Source of the DNA: Strigamia acuminata
Taxonomy: Eukaryota > Arthropoda > Chilopoda > Geophilomorpha > Linotaeniidae
DNA length: 64,000 bases
NCBI GenBank assembly: GCA_949358305.1
Contig: OX442314.1
Coordinates: forward strand, 24,049,060 to 24,113,059
Direction: 5' to 3'
The notes below the pieces were generated by a model that did no database searches, was not told the DNA's origin, and saw nothing but the letters and a program-made list of their open reading frames with translations. This document shows positions 14,701 to 26,380 of this stretch, in pieces. Every line of letters begins with the position of its first letter. Position 1 is the stretch's first letter. The position numbers and the translations under genes are program-made.

Positions 14701-15922
14701 AAATCCCTTGAAAACCCCGACTAACTCACTTATTGGCGCTAAATGCAAAGCAGCCATTTCCTAAAAATCATATAAATTGCATTTTGCTTTCAATTTCACC
14801 CTTTACGCTCAGGTGCTCATTTACCTCCAGTGAAGCCTAATTCCAATTGCTTGCTTCTCCCGACTTTCTTCACTCTACACAAGTTCTTATCTGCCATGTA
14901 AGCGCAGATGACGCAGATGGGGAAGAAAAGAAATGTCAAAATGGCTTCCCACATGTCCACCACATTCGGCGTAATCGCAACCAAAACTATAAGTAGCCAA
15001 ATGTACGCAAACACACTAAAAACAAAAAATAAATACAATCAAACATTGAAAACATTCACGAATCAAAATGCCAATACCAGAAAAACGCAGTCGTTGCGAA
15101 AACATTTATATTTTTAATCGGTCGCGTCTCATCTTTGGGTATAATGACCATACAAAACCCAGTGATGATGAGCAGATTGAAAGCTGCTGACCCCACTATA
15201 GTTCCAGGTCCTAATTCACCGGCTTTGAAACCATTACCAATTGTCTGCAATTAAATTAAAATGTATTAATAATCATCACGAATTGCGTCATTTATGTCAA
15301 ACCAGGAGTGAATAAACAACCTCGAGTAGACCTTTGCCCATCTGTTGTTCCATTTATCACTCAAAACGTCGTTTTAAGTGTTTTAAATGCAATTGCTTGC
15401 CATTTTCTACGTTTCCGCTAATTATCTGTTATTATTTCCACTAATATTCGCTTAAAGCATTGAAAACGGGCTAAAACGCGGGCCCAAAACGCAGAATTTA
15501 AACTGAAATAACACATCTCCTTTGGCGTGCGGGCAGAAATAAAAGTTCTTTTTACTCGAGGTTGTTTATTTCTCCCCAAAACCTACTTCGATGCACGACA
15601 GTAGTATCTCGGGAGCACTCGAACCGAGTGCCATGAGTGTGAGATTGGCTACCGTGTCGTTCCAAACTTTAACTTCTATCACTTCCGGTTCATTGGGATT
15701 CGTGGTGGACAGTCGTATTTTTCTCGTTTTGCTCGTAATTTTTTCAATCGAGCACATAAAGATGTCGGCGATAATGGCCACGCCCAAAAAGCAATAGATC
15801 ATTCCGACGAAATAGACGGCCGCTCGGGCGCCCACCGACCATTCATGTTCCGCCAAAATAGGCAGAAGCAACCCGGTTCGTATGGTTTCGTTGTACAAAA
15901 ATTTAGGGTCCCTGTTCACCAT
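5721..15922 (-). CDS. NCX: Na+/Ca2+ exchanger (NCX/CalX family), spliced
   Basis: Plasma-membrane antiporter that exports Ca2+ against Na+ influx. Thirteen constitutive coding exons on minus: 15922-15587, 15244-15078, 15015-14825, 13865-13801, 13719-13552, 10333-10146, 8623-8388, 8329-8136, 7616-7472, 7396-7218, 7155-7005, 6225-6047 and 5957-5721 (stop included). All junctions are GT-AG and all phases close, giving 811 residues, somewhat shorter than typical family members. The alpha-1 repeat ([27 protein letters not shown]) lies in the first two exons, the cytosolic loop with two Calx-beta Ca2+-binding domains in the middle (acidic [14 protein letters not shown] and NDDE segments), and the alpha-2 repeat ([31 protein letters not shown]) near the C-terminus. 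The ATG at 15922 follows an acceptor (TTTAATTTAAG), so a 5' exon, possibly with a signal peptide, is unlocated. Family assignment is secure; the N-terminus is not. Confidence 0.93.
6309..6653. mobile_element. hAT-type MITE with perfect 8-bp target duplication
   Basis: The element spans 6317-6645, starts CAGCGTTTCCCAAAC and ends GTTTGGGAACCCCTG, the usual hAT-type terminal repeat. It is flanked by GTCTAGAG on both sides (6309-6316 and 6646-6653), a perfect 8-bp target-site duplication. It lies within the exchanger intron between exons 7005 and 6225 and has no transposase. Confidence 0.9.
7781..7903. mobile_element. CAGTA-GCTGCATTC family MITE in an exchanger intron
   Basis: The left end CAGTACTGCATTCAAAAA and right end TTTTTGAATGCAGCTACTG are inverted repeats. 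The interior (TTTTGTGTTTTACTTC, then a run containing ATGACATCAT) closely matches 23219-23362, and in reverse orientation 20793-20935. It lies between the exons ending at 8136 and starting at 7616. No clear target duplication. Confidence 0.75.
10543..10593 (-). other. Candidate 51-nt cassette exon of the exchanger
   Basis: A 51-base open segment lies between TTTCCATGCAG (acceptor) and GTATTA (donor). It is phase 0 at both ends, matching the junction between the exon ending at 13552 and the one starting at 10333, and encodes 17 residues ([17 protein letters not shown]) just before the first Calx-beta domain. It could be constitutive or alternative; with it and the 30-nt exon the protein would be 838 residues. 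Confidence 0.6.
11330..12010. other. G+C-rich block in an exchanger intron, possible LTR relic
   Basis: This segment is clearly richer in G+C than the surrounding intron. It carries short open frames on both strands, but none has a domain or splice logic. Phrases such as TTGTTGTCTAGGG and ACGCGTGGTC recur in the solo LTR at 56256-56886, so it may be a decayed LTR of a related family. Low confidence. Confidence 0.25.
12833..13003. repeat. Decayed copy of the TACCGTATATCCTCG foldback family
   Basis: The phrases TATATCCTCGCGTA, CCATTTATTAGCAAAAATGG and GGGTCGCATTATAC resemble parts of the foldback element at 52689-53042 (CATTTTGCTAATAAATGG, GTATAAGCCGACCC). The ends are degraded. It lies in the long exchanger intron. 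Confidence 0.45.
14058..14087 (-). other. Candidate 30-nt cassette exon of the exchanger
   Basis: Between the exons at 14825 and 13865 lies a 30-base segment preceded by GATTGCTCAG and followed by GTAAAATG. It starts and ends in phase 1, exactly the phase of the flanking intron, so inclusion would insert ten residues ([10 protein letters not shown]) into the cytosolic loop without a frameshift. The polypyrimidine tract is weak. NCX genes are known for alternative exons in this loop, but use of this one is inference. Confidence 0.4.
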
Positions 15923-18900
15923 GTTTCTTAAATTAAAAAAAAATAATAATAATTAATTATTCCACTTTAATAATTAATTTTCATGAATAAATTCTCTGCA
16001 CGTGCAAATTTTACACCAGAATTTTAAATTTCACCTTTAACAACACAACACCAACTAATAAAACGGAACCAGGACTTGTGGTTGTGAAACGACGTTTGGT
16101 AATGAGATTCTACACAATAACACGAGTGATAAAACGGCAAAAAGCTGCAGTGCTATCAAAACACTCGGTAGCTTCGTATCATCCATTCAAATACAGCAGC
16201 AATGTGACAAACGGCGACACAAATTCCTCGAGATAATCCAGACCTTAATTGGTATCAATGTTCAAGCAACCTGCACCACAACAACACATCCATTCCTTCC
16301 AGATGGTTGAACATGAGTACGTGACCCTGTTACCTACAATTCGGGGGTGTATAACCCCGGGGCTGTGAATACCGTGAATAATGCACAACCTTGACATTTT
16401 CACTCGAGATTGAAAAACAAACCCAACGAAAAAATCTAGTGTTGGGAATCAAGTAATTACGAACGTTTCCGCACTGACATCATCATCATCAATGCATCAC
16501 TTCTAGGCTCGGCTAGGTGATATTTTCCCACGCAAAATGTAAATGCAGAATAGATTATTTATTAGTTTTTAGTCTACACATTCTTAAAACATGATTTCGT
16601 TGAATTTCTGACAAGTATGGCTCTCGAATAGATTTTTTTGATTTATGTAAATTTTTTTGCTCGTAATAATTTATAAATGCAAATCGATTTCACGCGGAAT
16701 TCCAATAATATCTACAACGTCAGATAAAGTAATTACCTAGACAGCTGCATTTAAATTTATAAACCATCTTCAAGTTTGTTATTAAATTGTTATGAAAAAA
16801 TATGAAAATATCGAAACAACGTCGAAAAGAGCAATTAAACAAATTAAACAACAATTGAATTTAAATATCCCACTTTCAATCCATTCAAAACGAGAAAATT
16901 TTGATGGAATTTTGATAAAATATTGATAAAATTCACCCTTGACCAGTAGATTTCTATCCAAGCATCAAAGTAATGAATGGAAAGGAAATGTAACAAAAAC
17001 AACAATAAAATAAATAAAAATAAATAAATAAAAATAGCCCATTTTCGAAAACAATAAGAAAACAAGTCCAAACAACATTTTGAAAAAAAAATACAAAATT
17101 AAGGAAAAACTGCCACCTGCCACACCTGGCGAAAAATAGCGCCAAATATAGGGCGAATTTAATATGCGATAACAGCAACAATTATTTGACATTTACAGCC
17201 AACACTAGAATAATCGTATTTTACTTAACAGACCCTTATTGGATTCTAATTACTACCCTACACGACATCAGGTTGAACACATTGGACACTGAATCAATGT
17301 TAATGTCAATTCGTCTGAATGCACTTCAGTCCAACACATTGAATTAGAAATTGCACAAACTCACCTTGTACTTACTTACGTTTTGATTTTTACAGCAGCA
17401 AGTTAAGTGTATGATTAATCCCACTGACAAACACTACATCCTCATGCTAGCTGCTGGTGTTTGCTGGTGGTTCGAGGCATTGACAAGTGGAGAACTGAAC
17501 TCACTGGTTGCCGGATGAGTCTATTTGGAATTTTCTGAGGGAAGGAACAATAGTGATACAATCAAGGCCGTCTATCCAGATCACAAAACCAGCAGACCGC
17601 ATATGAGAAAAAAAATTCTTTTTTTTTTTTCAAATACAAAAAGAATTCATTTTTCTATAAATTATAAAAAAAAAACTTATATAAAAAAAAAAAAAAAAAA
17701 AAAATTATAAATAAAAAAACGACATTTTTATATAACCATCACGAAAATCGTAAAAACACATGAAAAATTTATTTGCTTCCCTGTTACACCACAGCAATGT
17801 TTATTTCTCCGTAATTTAACGGATAACTGTGTTGTGAGGTCATGTGCAAAAAAATCGATAGATTTAAAGTTAGTGTGCTACTCGGGAAAATAAACAAGCC
17901 AATAAAAAAAATACACAACCACTGTTCTAAGCATTGCTTGATGATTTCTCATTAATTCGTCATTGCATTTATCCTGAGAACAATTTAACTCTCCGATTAC
18001 CAGTCACGGAATTAAGCATGCGGAAATTAAAACCACACCCGTGTGATATCACAATCGTGACGTCACTTTGACATCACCTAATGATATGATCGACTTTCCA
18101 GTTGTATCAGGATTAATCAAACTCTACTTACGCTTTTGGTTGATACTCAACTAATCACTGTAACCCGGAGGAGCGAGTTTTTAGAGCTCCTCCGAGACAA
18201 GTGTCAAACTGTTATCGATTTTCATTTCGATAAGTTTATACTCGCGGATCGATGGTAACCATAAACAGGTAAAGACGTCACACCTATGTTTTATTTACCG
18301 TAATTCAGAGTGGTACCTGTAACTAAGTGTTAAAACTTTGCTTGTGCAAATAATTTATACTATAATTGTCTGTTCCGACGTCGATTAAAGCACAGCGTTA
18401 TTTCGCGTCATTTTTAGTTCTCCTGTTGTTTTATTATCAGAATATTGCGTCATCTAAAAGCAGTGGAAATCGTTTACGGAATGTAAATATCATCGTACGA
18501 TCGATTTGAGTGATGCAGTGCCAGGTTAAATGCCCCTAGATACAGGAATCTTGGAGGCGCCCTAGGTCGGACAGTTTACAAAAGGGCACTTTTTAAGTGC
18601 TCAAATATGTTTATTTTAAAAATTACTGTAGGCTCATTCATAGTCATGTTTAACTTGCAGGGAAACATGTTTTTTGGTTTAAATGTTGCACGCATGCCAA
18701 AAGCGAATGAAAACAGATGAAATCTAGCGCCATTTTTGAAGTTAGATCGAGACAAACCGTTTAAATATGTTATTTAAAATGCTGTTTAGTCTAAATTACT
18801 TTATGGATGCGCCTAGTGAACCGGAAGCCTATATTAAGGGGCTCCGCCTGGTGGAATTTTCTTTAAAATACTGAAGATTCCAGGACAAGCCACAAATAAC

Positions 18901-19081
18901 ATCATTTATTTGTTATTCATACAAGTAATATTTTGCTTCCTAACTTCGCAAAATTTAAACTTTTGTCCGCAGTCTTTTTGAGGAGTAAGAGAAAATTTTC
19001 AATAAAAAAATCCGAGTTGGAGGAACTTGGTACTATTTGATACTTGGGTGAAGTGATTTGGTGTTTAAATCACGAAATAAA
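15923..19081. other. Exchanger upstream region, candidate 5' exon only
   Basis: No complete coding exon is evident. On minus, the bases above 17380 end ...AAAAC and are followed by GTAAGTAAGTAC, a strong donor, so a non-coding first exon of the exchanger may lie at about 17380-17520. A low-complexity A/T run occupies 17600-17720. Frames at 16844-17192 on minus encode hydrophobic low-complexity peptides but do not join the first coding exon in phase from an ATG. A MITE lies at 18631-18820. Confidence 0.35.
18631..18820 (+). mobile_element. MITE with GCGCCTAGTGAA end, copy 1
   Basis: Read on plus it matches the reverse complement of 25144-25340: shared blocks include GTTTAACTTGCAGG, AAACATGTTTT, CGCCATTTTTGAA, TCGAGACAA and GTTTAAATTA-like ends, finishing at GCGCCTAGTGAA. 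The two copies are in opposite orientation. No coding capacity. Confidence 0.65.
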
Positions 19082-19704
19082 GGGTGTCCCAAAAATAACG
19101 CAAGATTTGAATTTGCCGCCATTTGTGCAGTAATTGTTGGCAACCCTGAAACAACAACAAATTGACAGCTAAGAGTTTAGGGTTAGGTTTAGGGTTAGTG
19201 AAAATGGAGTGTTACACGATACAACAACGTGTTTAGAGTTGGTAAACATGGAGCATTACTCGATACAACAACGTGTAACAATTCAATTACTGCAAGAGAC
19301 ATTTCCTGGTCGTGTACTCTCTCGTTTCGGTGATCAGAATTGGCCCCCTAGATCGTGTGATTTAACACCATTAGATTTCTTTTTACAAGATTATTTGAAT
19401 TCAAAGGTCTATGTCAACAAGCCCACAACCACCCGTGCATTACAATTCTGATCACCGAAACGAAAGAGTACACGACCAGGTTATGTCTCTTGCAATAATT
19501 GAATTGTTACACGTTGTTGTATCAAGTAATGCTCCATGTTTACCAACCCTAAACACGTTGTTGTATCGTGTAGCACTCCATTTTCACTAACCCTAAACCT
19601 AACCCTAAACTCTTAGCTGTCAATTTGTTGCTGTTTCAGGGTTGCAAACAATTTACTGGACAAATGGCGACGAATTCAAATCTTGCGTTATTTTTGAGAC
19701 ACCC
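19082..19704 (+). mobile_element. Internally deleted mariner/IS630-like element with long inverted arms
   Basis: The arms are long inverted repeats beginning GGGTGTCCCAAAAATAACGC at the left and ending GTTATTTTTGAGACACCC at the right, each including a GGTTAGGGTTAG-like phrase. The only frame (19209-19451) fuses a typical transposase start (MEHYSIQQRV) to a C-terminal piece (NWPPRSCDLTPLDFFL, then SKVYVNKP) with the catalytic middle missing. The copy is therefore non-autonomous; part of the coding sequence has become its inverted arms. Confidence 0.75.
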
Positions 19705-20792
19705 TTATAACAAAAAGTAGAACCTGCTGCAATACTTTTTTCCCACACTGATTTCATCTCATCGCGTGATTTCCTAATTTATAGCAAAGTTTTGCTCGAA
19801 AAATATTTTTAAAAAAAATTCAAATTGCGTGTTAATTTATTTATCACGTTCATTTGTTTTAACATGCTCAGTGCACCACAATTCCATGCGTGTCCGACTC
19901 GATCCGATGACAATACAAGTCGTGCGCACAATTCGATTAACTTCTCGCAGTCAATGCTGTATTGTACGGGTCGTGACCCGTCTATTTTCAGATCACACGA
20001 ATTGGCACAAACGGTTCCAACTTGCTTGTATAAACTAGTCAACATATAAAATAATATCAGCAATATGGTCAAGTGCAGTTTGAACTACCTTTTTAATTGT
20101 GATTGGCCACCGAGAAGTGGAGTGCAGTTTATGCCTCCATAAATTTCCAGACCAGATCCCACAAAATAAGTGAAACGAGTCGCGTTTTCAAGTTCGAGTA
20201 TCTAGATGACCCATTATTGCTTGACCTTTCACAGAATCCAAATGAAATTCATCTGGCTACCATGACAACTCATTTGTAACATCACGTGCAACTATGGGTC
20301 CACAAACTGGAATAATTACAGCAATACATAACAAAACAAAAAACATTTCGTGACAAATTTAGTCTTGCTCACTGGTCTGTATCCTCTGTTGGATGACTTG
20401 TGTTTAAAGCATTAAGCCTTATATTGATTGCAGCTGAGGAAGAGAAATCGTTTCCTCAATTATAAATGTGAGTCTCAAACCAAAATAAATTCGTACGATC
20501 ATTTATGATTATGTAAGACTGGAAAATCATTAAAGTCGAGCTTTATGCCTGTAGGCTACTTAAGTTGATGTTCGTGTGACTCAATGACCATGATGTCATG
20601 TTTTGCACTCCTTATTTATCAGCCGAGAGGTCTAGACATTCGATTAAATCACTCTGTTTTTCAAACCTGCTCTATTTTATTTACAACACTATGGCACACC
20701 AAAGAGGACTTCCATTGCACGCCCACAAATACCAATGAGCTGACATCCACTTTTAACTGACTTGTGAGAGAAATGCACACAACTACTAACAC

Positions 20793-20935
20793 TAGCTGAA
20801 TTCAAAAATAAAAATAACAATTTTAGTTTAAGTGTATTTTAAGTTTTAACATGGGTTTAAACAGGAAATAATGTTATTTTTGGTTTAAAATTGAAGTAAA
20901 ACGCTAAATATTTTATTTTTTCAATGCCGCTACTG
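20793..20935. mobile_element. CAGTA-GCTGCATTC family MITE, reversed copy
   Basis: The left end CTAGCTGAATTCAAAAATAA and the right end TTTTTTCAATGCCGCTACTG are degraded versions of the family ends. The interior, read in reverse, matches the copies at 7781 and 23219 (TTTTACTTCAATTTTAAACC). No coding capacity. Confidence 0.65.
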
Positions 20936-21089
20936 TTTTCTTTATATGGTGCGTGAATTTGCTAACACCCGTAGAGTGGTGAATTCTTCTTAGGTCAAAT
21001 ATTTAAATTGTATGACAAGATATAGTAATCAGGAAAAGTTTTGTCAAAAATTTATTGATTAAATTTGTTTATTCTGTCAAAATTAAGTA

Positions 21090-21336
21090 TACCGTATTTT
21101 ACCAAATAAGAGCCGCGGCTCTTATTCAAAACTGCCACTTTGAGCTGCGGCTTTAATTCGGGGGCGGCTCCAATTCGGGAGCGGCTCTTAATTTAAATAG
21201 TGGCCGTTCATTGAACGTATATAGCCGCGGCTACTATTCGAGGGCGGCTCTTATATCAAGTCGCCTATCACGGTCGCGGCTACTATTCGAGGGCGGCTAC
21301 AATACGAGGGCGACTCTTATTCGGTAAAATACGGTA
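21090..21336. mobile_element. Foldback MITE with TACCGTATTTTACC ends
   Basis: The left end TACCGTATTTTACCAAATAA and right end TTATTCGGTAAAATACGGTA are near-perfect inverted repeats. The interior repeats phrases such as CGCGGCTACTATTCGAGGGC. A fragment of the same family lies at about 51970-52020. No coding capacity. Confidence 0.8.
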
Positions 21337-23187
21337 AGTTGTTTTTTTTTTAATTTGGTAGAACAAAATGCAGAAAATGTGGTTTTGTGTATAAAAATCA
21401 ATAAAATAAGAATGGATGACAAAAGGGCAGTCGAAGTGTGCAGAGATATAATTTAAATTGGCAAAGAAAGAAGTAAATTTGAAATTGATAAAGGTAGGAA
21501 AAAATAAACGCCATCTAGTGACGAAATTCAAAACCAAATACGACTTCAATCATCGTCTGCTGACAGCAAAATAAAACCTGTTATCCCATGTTTCAAAATG
21601 TTTCAAAATAAAATCCCCTGGCAAAAATAAAATCTCCTGGCAAAAAATCTCTGGAAAAAGTTCCAAATTTACAAAAAAAAAAAAACACAACTTAAGAAAT
21701 AAGAAATAAGAAATAACCTTATTTATGTGTGTGTAAAAAATAAATACCCCATGTCTCATAAAAATTAAATTATAAAAAAAAAATTGGCCCTCTATAGAAT
21801 TTTCTAACATACTTTATTTATTTAGCGCAAACCCTTGAATAAAAATGTTTCAATTAAACATCAACAGTACACGAACTTTAAACTTTAGAGCGCTCTTTTT
21901 GTCGCATAGCTGCATAATGAGCAGAACGAAAAACCATTGCTAAGAAATTGTGCCAAGATACTTTCCCTGTCAGCAGACAATTTCCAACCAGGATATTTAT
22001 CCCAGTCAAGGGCAATATTTGTCACAATCATTTAAATCGAATCTTACAGACTCATTTTATTACATTCATAATGAACATAATAAAACAAACACTTCCTTCC
22101 ACATAATTCAGCTATTTCTAACTTCTTTCACGTAGTATTGATTTGTTGTTTCAGCACATATTTTCCAAGTTCTTTATTTTTAATTTTTATTCCAACAAAA
22201 AAAAAAAATTAAACTTTATCCACAAGTCCACAAAAAGAGCTTTAAAGTATTTACAGAAAACATGTGACACCTGGCTCAATGTTTCCAATTGGTTACACAA
22301 ACCCGCGTGATTCAAACGCCCACCAAAACAAAAATAAATTGCCTCGTATAAATCCAAATAGAGCTGGTCACGTGGTTGCAGTGAGGTTTGAGTGAGATTA
22401 AACTAACTGGGTTGCCACCGACGCTTTGTTCAAATTCAAAGTAAACAATGAAAGCAGCTGATTCAACAGAGACAAATTGCTTTTGGTTTCAGCACAAACA
22501 GTACTGAAACTCCAGCCACGCATAAAGCTTCCTGAATCAATAAAAACAAACTTTTTTATAAAAAAGTATTTTGGAATTTAATTGTGTCACATTCCGAAAT
22601 ACTACACCAAACTTGCGCAAAAACCATGACTCAGATGGTGACATGGATTACAGAATAATAAGTCCAAAGTTCAAGCAAACACTCAAATATTTTGTTGACC
22701 CCGCAAAGACGGAAACTAAACAACAAGCAATGGGAATCCAAACTTAATACTGACTAATAGGGATGCGCTGAACAGTAAAAACATCGAATACCAAACATCG
22801 GATAGTTACCAAATACGAATTTTGAAATGCTGGTATTTGATAAATGAATTCAAAGGTTTTAAGTTTAAAATCGATCTAACATAACATCATTTATTTGTTA
22901 TTCATACAATTAGTAATTTGCTTCATACCTTAGCAAATTTTGTAAATTTACCGCATAATTATCGAATATTAAATTTTCCGAATACCGAATAATAATGAAG
23001 ACGGTATTTATTATCAACACAAGTGCAATGTCAAATGTGCAAAACTGATTTGTGGCCAATAAAACTAATCATAAATCAATCATCAAACACAAATTTGTCG
23101 TAGTGATTTATTCATTGTCACCGATCTACAATATATAGGTGAATACATGCTCATCCTTACTCGATGCATTTTTTCCAGTGTACCGCA
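21337..23187. other. Spacer, no recognised gene
   Basis: A+T-rich. A phrase ATCATTTATTTGTTATTCAT at about 22887 is shared with 18900 and partly 23363, marking a dispersed repeat. I see no convincing exon here. Confidence 0.4.
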
Positions 23188-26100
23188 ATGAAGGTGAGCG
23201 CGTAGAATTTCATCAATCACTAGCTGCATTCAAAAACTAAAATATTTTGTGTTTTACTTCAATTTTAAACCAAAAATGACATCATATCCTGTTTAAATCC
23301 ATGTTGAAACTTAAAATACACTTAAACTAAAATTGTTATTTTAATTTTTGAATGCAGCTAGTTATTTGTTATTCATACAATTAATATTTTGCTTCATTAC
23401 TTAACATTACTATTTTCTTTGCAGCGCTTGTGCCTCTTCGTCGCCTTATTCCTTAATCTACTTGTTCTGACTGAACAAAACCATCACCATCCCCATCACC
23501 ATCACCACCACCATGACCACGATCATCACCACCACGATTGCATTCCGCAGGAGAGTTGCAATAACGTTGCCGACCACACCTTGGGTCGTATCCTATATAA
23601 ACTGCACAGATTAAAGTAACATTTAATAACTGCATTAATTTTTTTTATTTGTATAAATATTTCGAAATTTCAGTAAACCTATGCCGTACCCGTCAATGCC
23701 ACCTTACAGGGATTGCTATATCGATGTACAAGATATAACATTCAAGAGAATTGGTCCAGTTTGCAAATCACAAAACGAACGTATATCCATTCTCAAGGCG
23801 CGAGCATCGGATGTTAAACTGAAATGTCGGCTTCAACTTCTACCGTAAGTGAGGGGGACTTTTTCTATTTTATATTCCAATTCCTACTTCCTTAACCATT
23901 TGGTCATAATGGTAAATTTTGTTGAACAAACAAAATCTGGGGGAATTTTCTTTAGAATTTGTTGTTTATCTGTCAATTCACAAAATCCCTTTCTACACAA
24001 AATGAAAAGTACATGGGCCCAACTACTGTGTGACACCGGCGCCTACTTCAGTTCAATTTCAACACAAAATTGACAAGCATTCTTCTCTTGGTGTTGCAAT
24101 AAGTTGTTGACAAATTTATTTCACCATAGAAAATGGATTGCAAAACCCTTAGACTTAAAAGACTTGAACTGGACACTCACAGTAAATAGACTGAAAGTTT
24201 TTATCTTATCCATTGAATCTTTTTGTGCATTAAAGCATTCTTTTCTCCCGAAAATGCATTAATTCACTGGAAAATGCATCTTTTTGTGTGTAAATGCGAG
24301 TTTTTTTCTCCAGAAAATGCATTTTTTTGGCTTTAGCAATAAAATGTACAGTAAAATTGTAATTTTTTTAAAATACGAGAGGAACCCAAAAATAACCGAA
24401 ATTCTCTTCTGGTGGGCAGGCCTCTTCATAGTACAAGCTTCTCCTCCTAGGAATCTATCTGTACCAGTCTACCAGCTGGAGTTGTTATGAGACACTAGCT
24501 GCATTCAAAAAGTCTAAAACGACTCGTTTCTGTCGTTTCGTGTTGATACGTGTAACGTCATTCCCCCCACCCTGTAAGAATTCCATTTCATAAAATCGAC
24601 ATCTAAATATCTGAGTACCTGATATCTCCATCTATGCCACTAAACAAATGTAACTTATCACCCTACCGTACCAATTTATTTACAACACACAATACCACAT
24701 GATCGCTGAATGAATAAACAGTCAAGTTAAACAATTCCTATGTAATTACGCAATTCATTCGTGAAGGCACACAACAGATGGAACACATTACACTATGAAT
24801 GAATTTTGATTCCCTCAGATCAAAGACGATGCTGGGTTCTGAATTGACTGAATAACTGAACAGAATGATTTCTGCAGCAGAAATTATTCTCAACTGAAAA
24901 TTTATCTTTTCTGTTATTGTTTCCACTTGGCAAAAAGGTGAGCAGAAAAGTAGACAGAAAACCTAGATGTGAATATTCAGTAATTTAATTTGGTAGTATT
25001 TAGAAATAAGAGATGCCAGCAATCCGTAAATGCACAGTTGTGCACAGTTATTCATCAGAATAAACAAAATAAAATGCATTGTTGACTTTAGATTGCACCC
25101 ACACATTTATAAGATTTCCTCGGTGAACCTGTAGCTACTCCAGTAGTTACTCCGTAATTTAAACTAAACAAAGCATTTTAAACAACATGTTTAAACTGCT
25201 TTTTAAACGGCTTGTCTCGATTAAATTCAAAAATGGCGGCCGATTTAATGTTTTCAGCTGCGGTGGGTTTGCGCCTGACATTTAAACAAAACATGTTTAC
25301 CTGCAAGTTGAACATGCATTTGTTAATGCGCCTAGTGAATACAATGTACCGTGGGTTAACACTTATTTTTTTTTTAATATTCATATAGGACAAAACTTTT
25401 GCTTGACCTAGCTGATGTTACAAACGTACGACGACAAGCGTGTTTAGCGGGAAATATGATGCGAGATTTAGGAATCCCTACTAAACTCCTTGCATTAGAT
25501 GCAAAAATGAGTGCCGAATGCACCGGTCTAGGCAAAGGAATTTTCGGAAATCAAGAATTAGTTGATAAATACGAACACTCAACAGATGCACATCATGGTC
25601 ATGGTCATCATGGTCATCATGGTTATCGCGACAAAAGAAGTTTATTGGGCGGCCTACCACTCTTAGGCGGCGGCCTACCACTCTTAGGCGGCGGCCTACC
25701 ACTCTTAGGCGGCGGCTTACCAGGTTTAGACGGCCTACCACTCTTAGGCGCAGGCCTAGGCGGTCTACCAGGCCTAGGCGGTCTACCAGGCCTAGGCGGT
25801 TTACCAGCCCTAGGCGGTCTACCAGGCCTAGGCGGGCTACCATTCCTAGGCGGTCCACCAGGTCACGGCGGTCCACCAGGTCACGGCGGTTCACCAGGTC
25901 ACAGCAAAATTCCGGTTGATTTCTTTCCCAGTGGAAAGCCGGAGGGAGGTTTATCCAGTTTATTGCAGTTTCCTGATAAAATTTTGAGCACAGCCCAACG
26001 ACTGGCGGGATTAGAAGGTGAGATTGTTTTCTATTTGAACGACGTTCTCTTCAGCCTCACTCACGAAGACGGTCATACCATTGGCAACGTCACCGTCAAT

Positions 26101-26380
26101 GCACTGAAAGCGGCGAATATGAAACACAAGTCTTGCAGAGGAGCGCCTCATTTCGAACTCCTCTGTAATTGCCTCATACACCAAAGTCTGTTTCAGGTGA
26201 TATTTCTTGATATTCAACATATTTTGTTCCCTTGTTACTTCCATGGTACACATTTCTCCGGTGACGAAGAAAATTGGCGATGGCACGAATGCCAAAAACG
26301 TTATTGACATCCAAGCCAACATTATGATCATGAACGCCAAATCTATGTCGATAACTATAAAAAATAGGATGAATATGTAA
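23188..26380 (+). CDS. Secreted His-rich and Gly/Leu/Pro-repeat protein, spliced
   Basis: Unknown function. Exons: 23188-23193 (ATGAAG before GTGAGC), 23425-23615, 23674-23844, and 25389 onward; all junctions are GT-AG with matching phases. The start MK joins RLCLFVALFLNLLVLTEQ, a signal peptide, followed by a His-rich tract (HHHPHHHHHHHDHDHHHH), a Cys-containing domain, a second His/Gly tract, a dibasic KR, and a tandem GGLPLLGG-type repeat at 25640-25910. The end is ambiguous. Either the frame reads through to a stop at 26305-26307, or it splices at 26196 (CAG before GTGATA) to 26270-26380; both give 428 residues. The segment CRGAPHFELLCNC resembles CTGHPYYRHMCHC in the gene at 52304, suggesting distant paralogy. 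His clusters suggest metal binding, but that is inference. Confidence 0.65.
23219..23362. mobile_element. CAGTA-GCTGCATTC family MITE in intron 1
   Basis: The ends ACTAGCTGCATTCAAAAA and TTTTTGAATGCAGCTAGT are inverted repeats. It occupies most of the first intron of the secreted-protein gene and closely matches 7781-7903. Confidence 0.75.
24080..25388. other. Large intron of the secreted-protein gene
   Basis: The third intron runs from 23845 to 25388. It contains half of a GCTGCATTC-family element at about 24497-24550 and the MITE copy at 25144-25340. No extra exon is apparent. Confidence 0.5.
25144..25340 (-). mobile_element. MITE with GCGCCTAGTGAA end, copy 2
   Basis: Reverse-complement relative of 18631-18820, sharing the central GCCATTTTTGAATTTAATCG-like block and the GTTTAAA-rich ends. 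It lies in the third intron of the secreted-protein gene. Confidence 0.6.

Noticed and set aside
16844-17192. Hydrophobic frames as the exchanger signal-peptide exon
   Set aside because: The frame that would join in phase (ending GCC AG before GTGTGG) has no ATG, only TTG after a stop; the ATG-started frame at 17192 ends in the wrong phase.
19160-19620. TTAGGG-like phrases suggesting internal telomere repeats
   Set aside because: They occur once in each inverted arm of the mariner-like element as mirror copies, with only two or three units; they belong to the transposon.
19809-20072. 87-codon minus frame with four Cys as a small secreted protein
   Set aside because: Equally long frames overlap on plus, there is no splice or promoter context and no recognisable motif.
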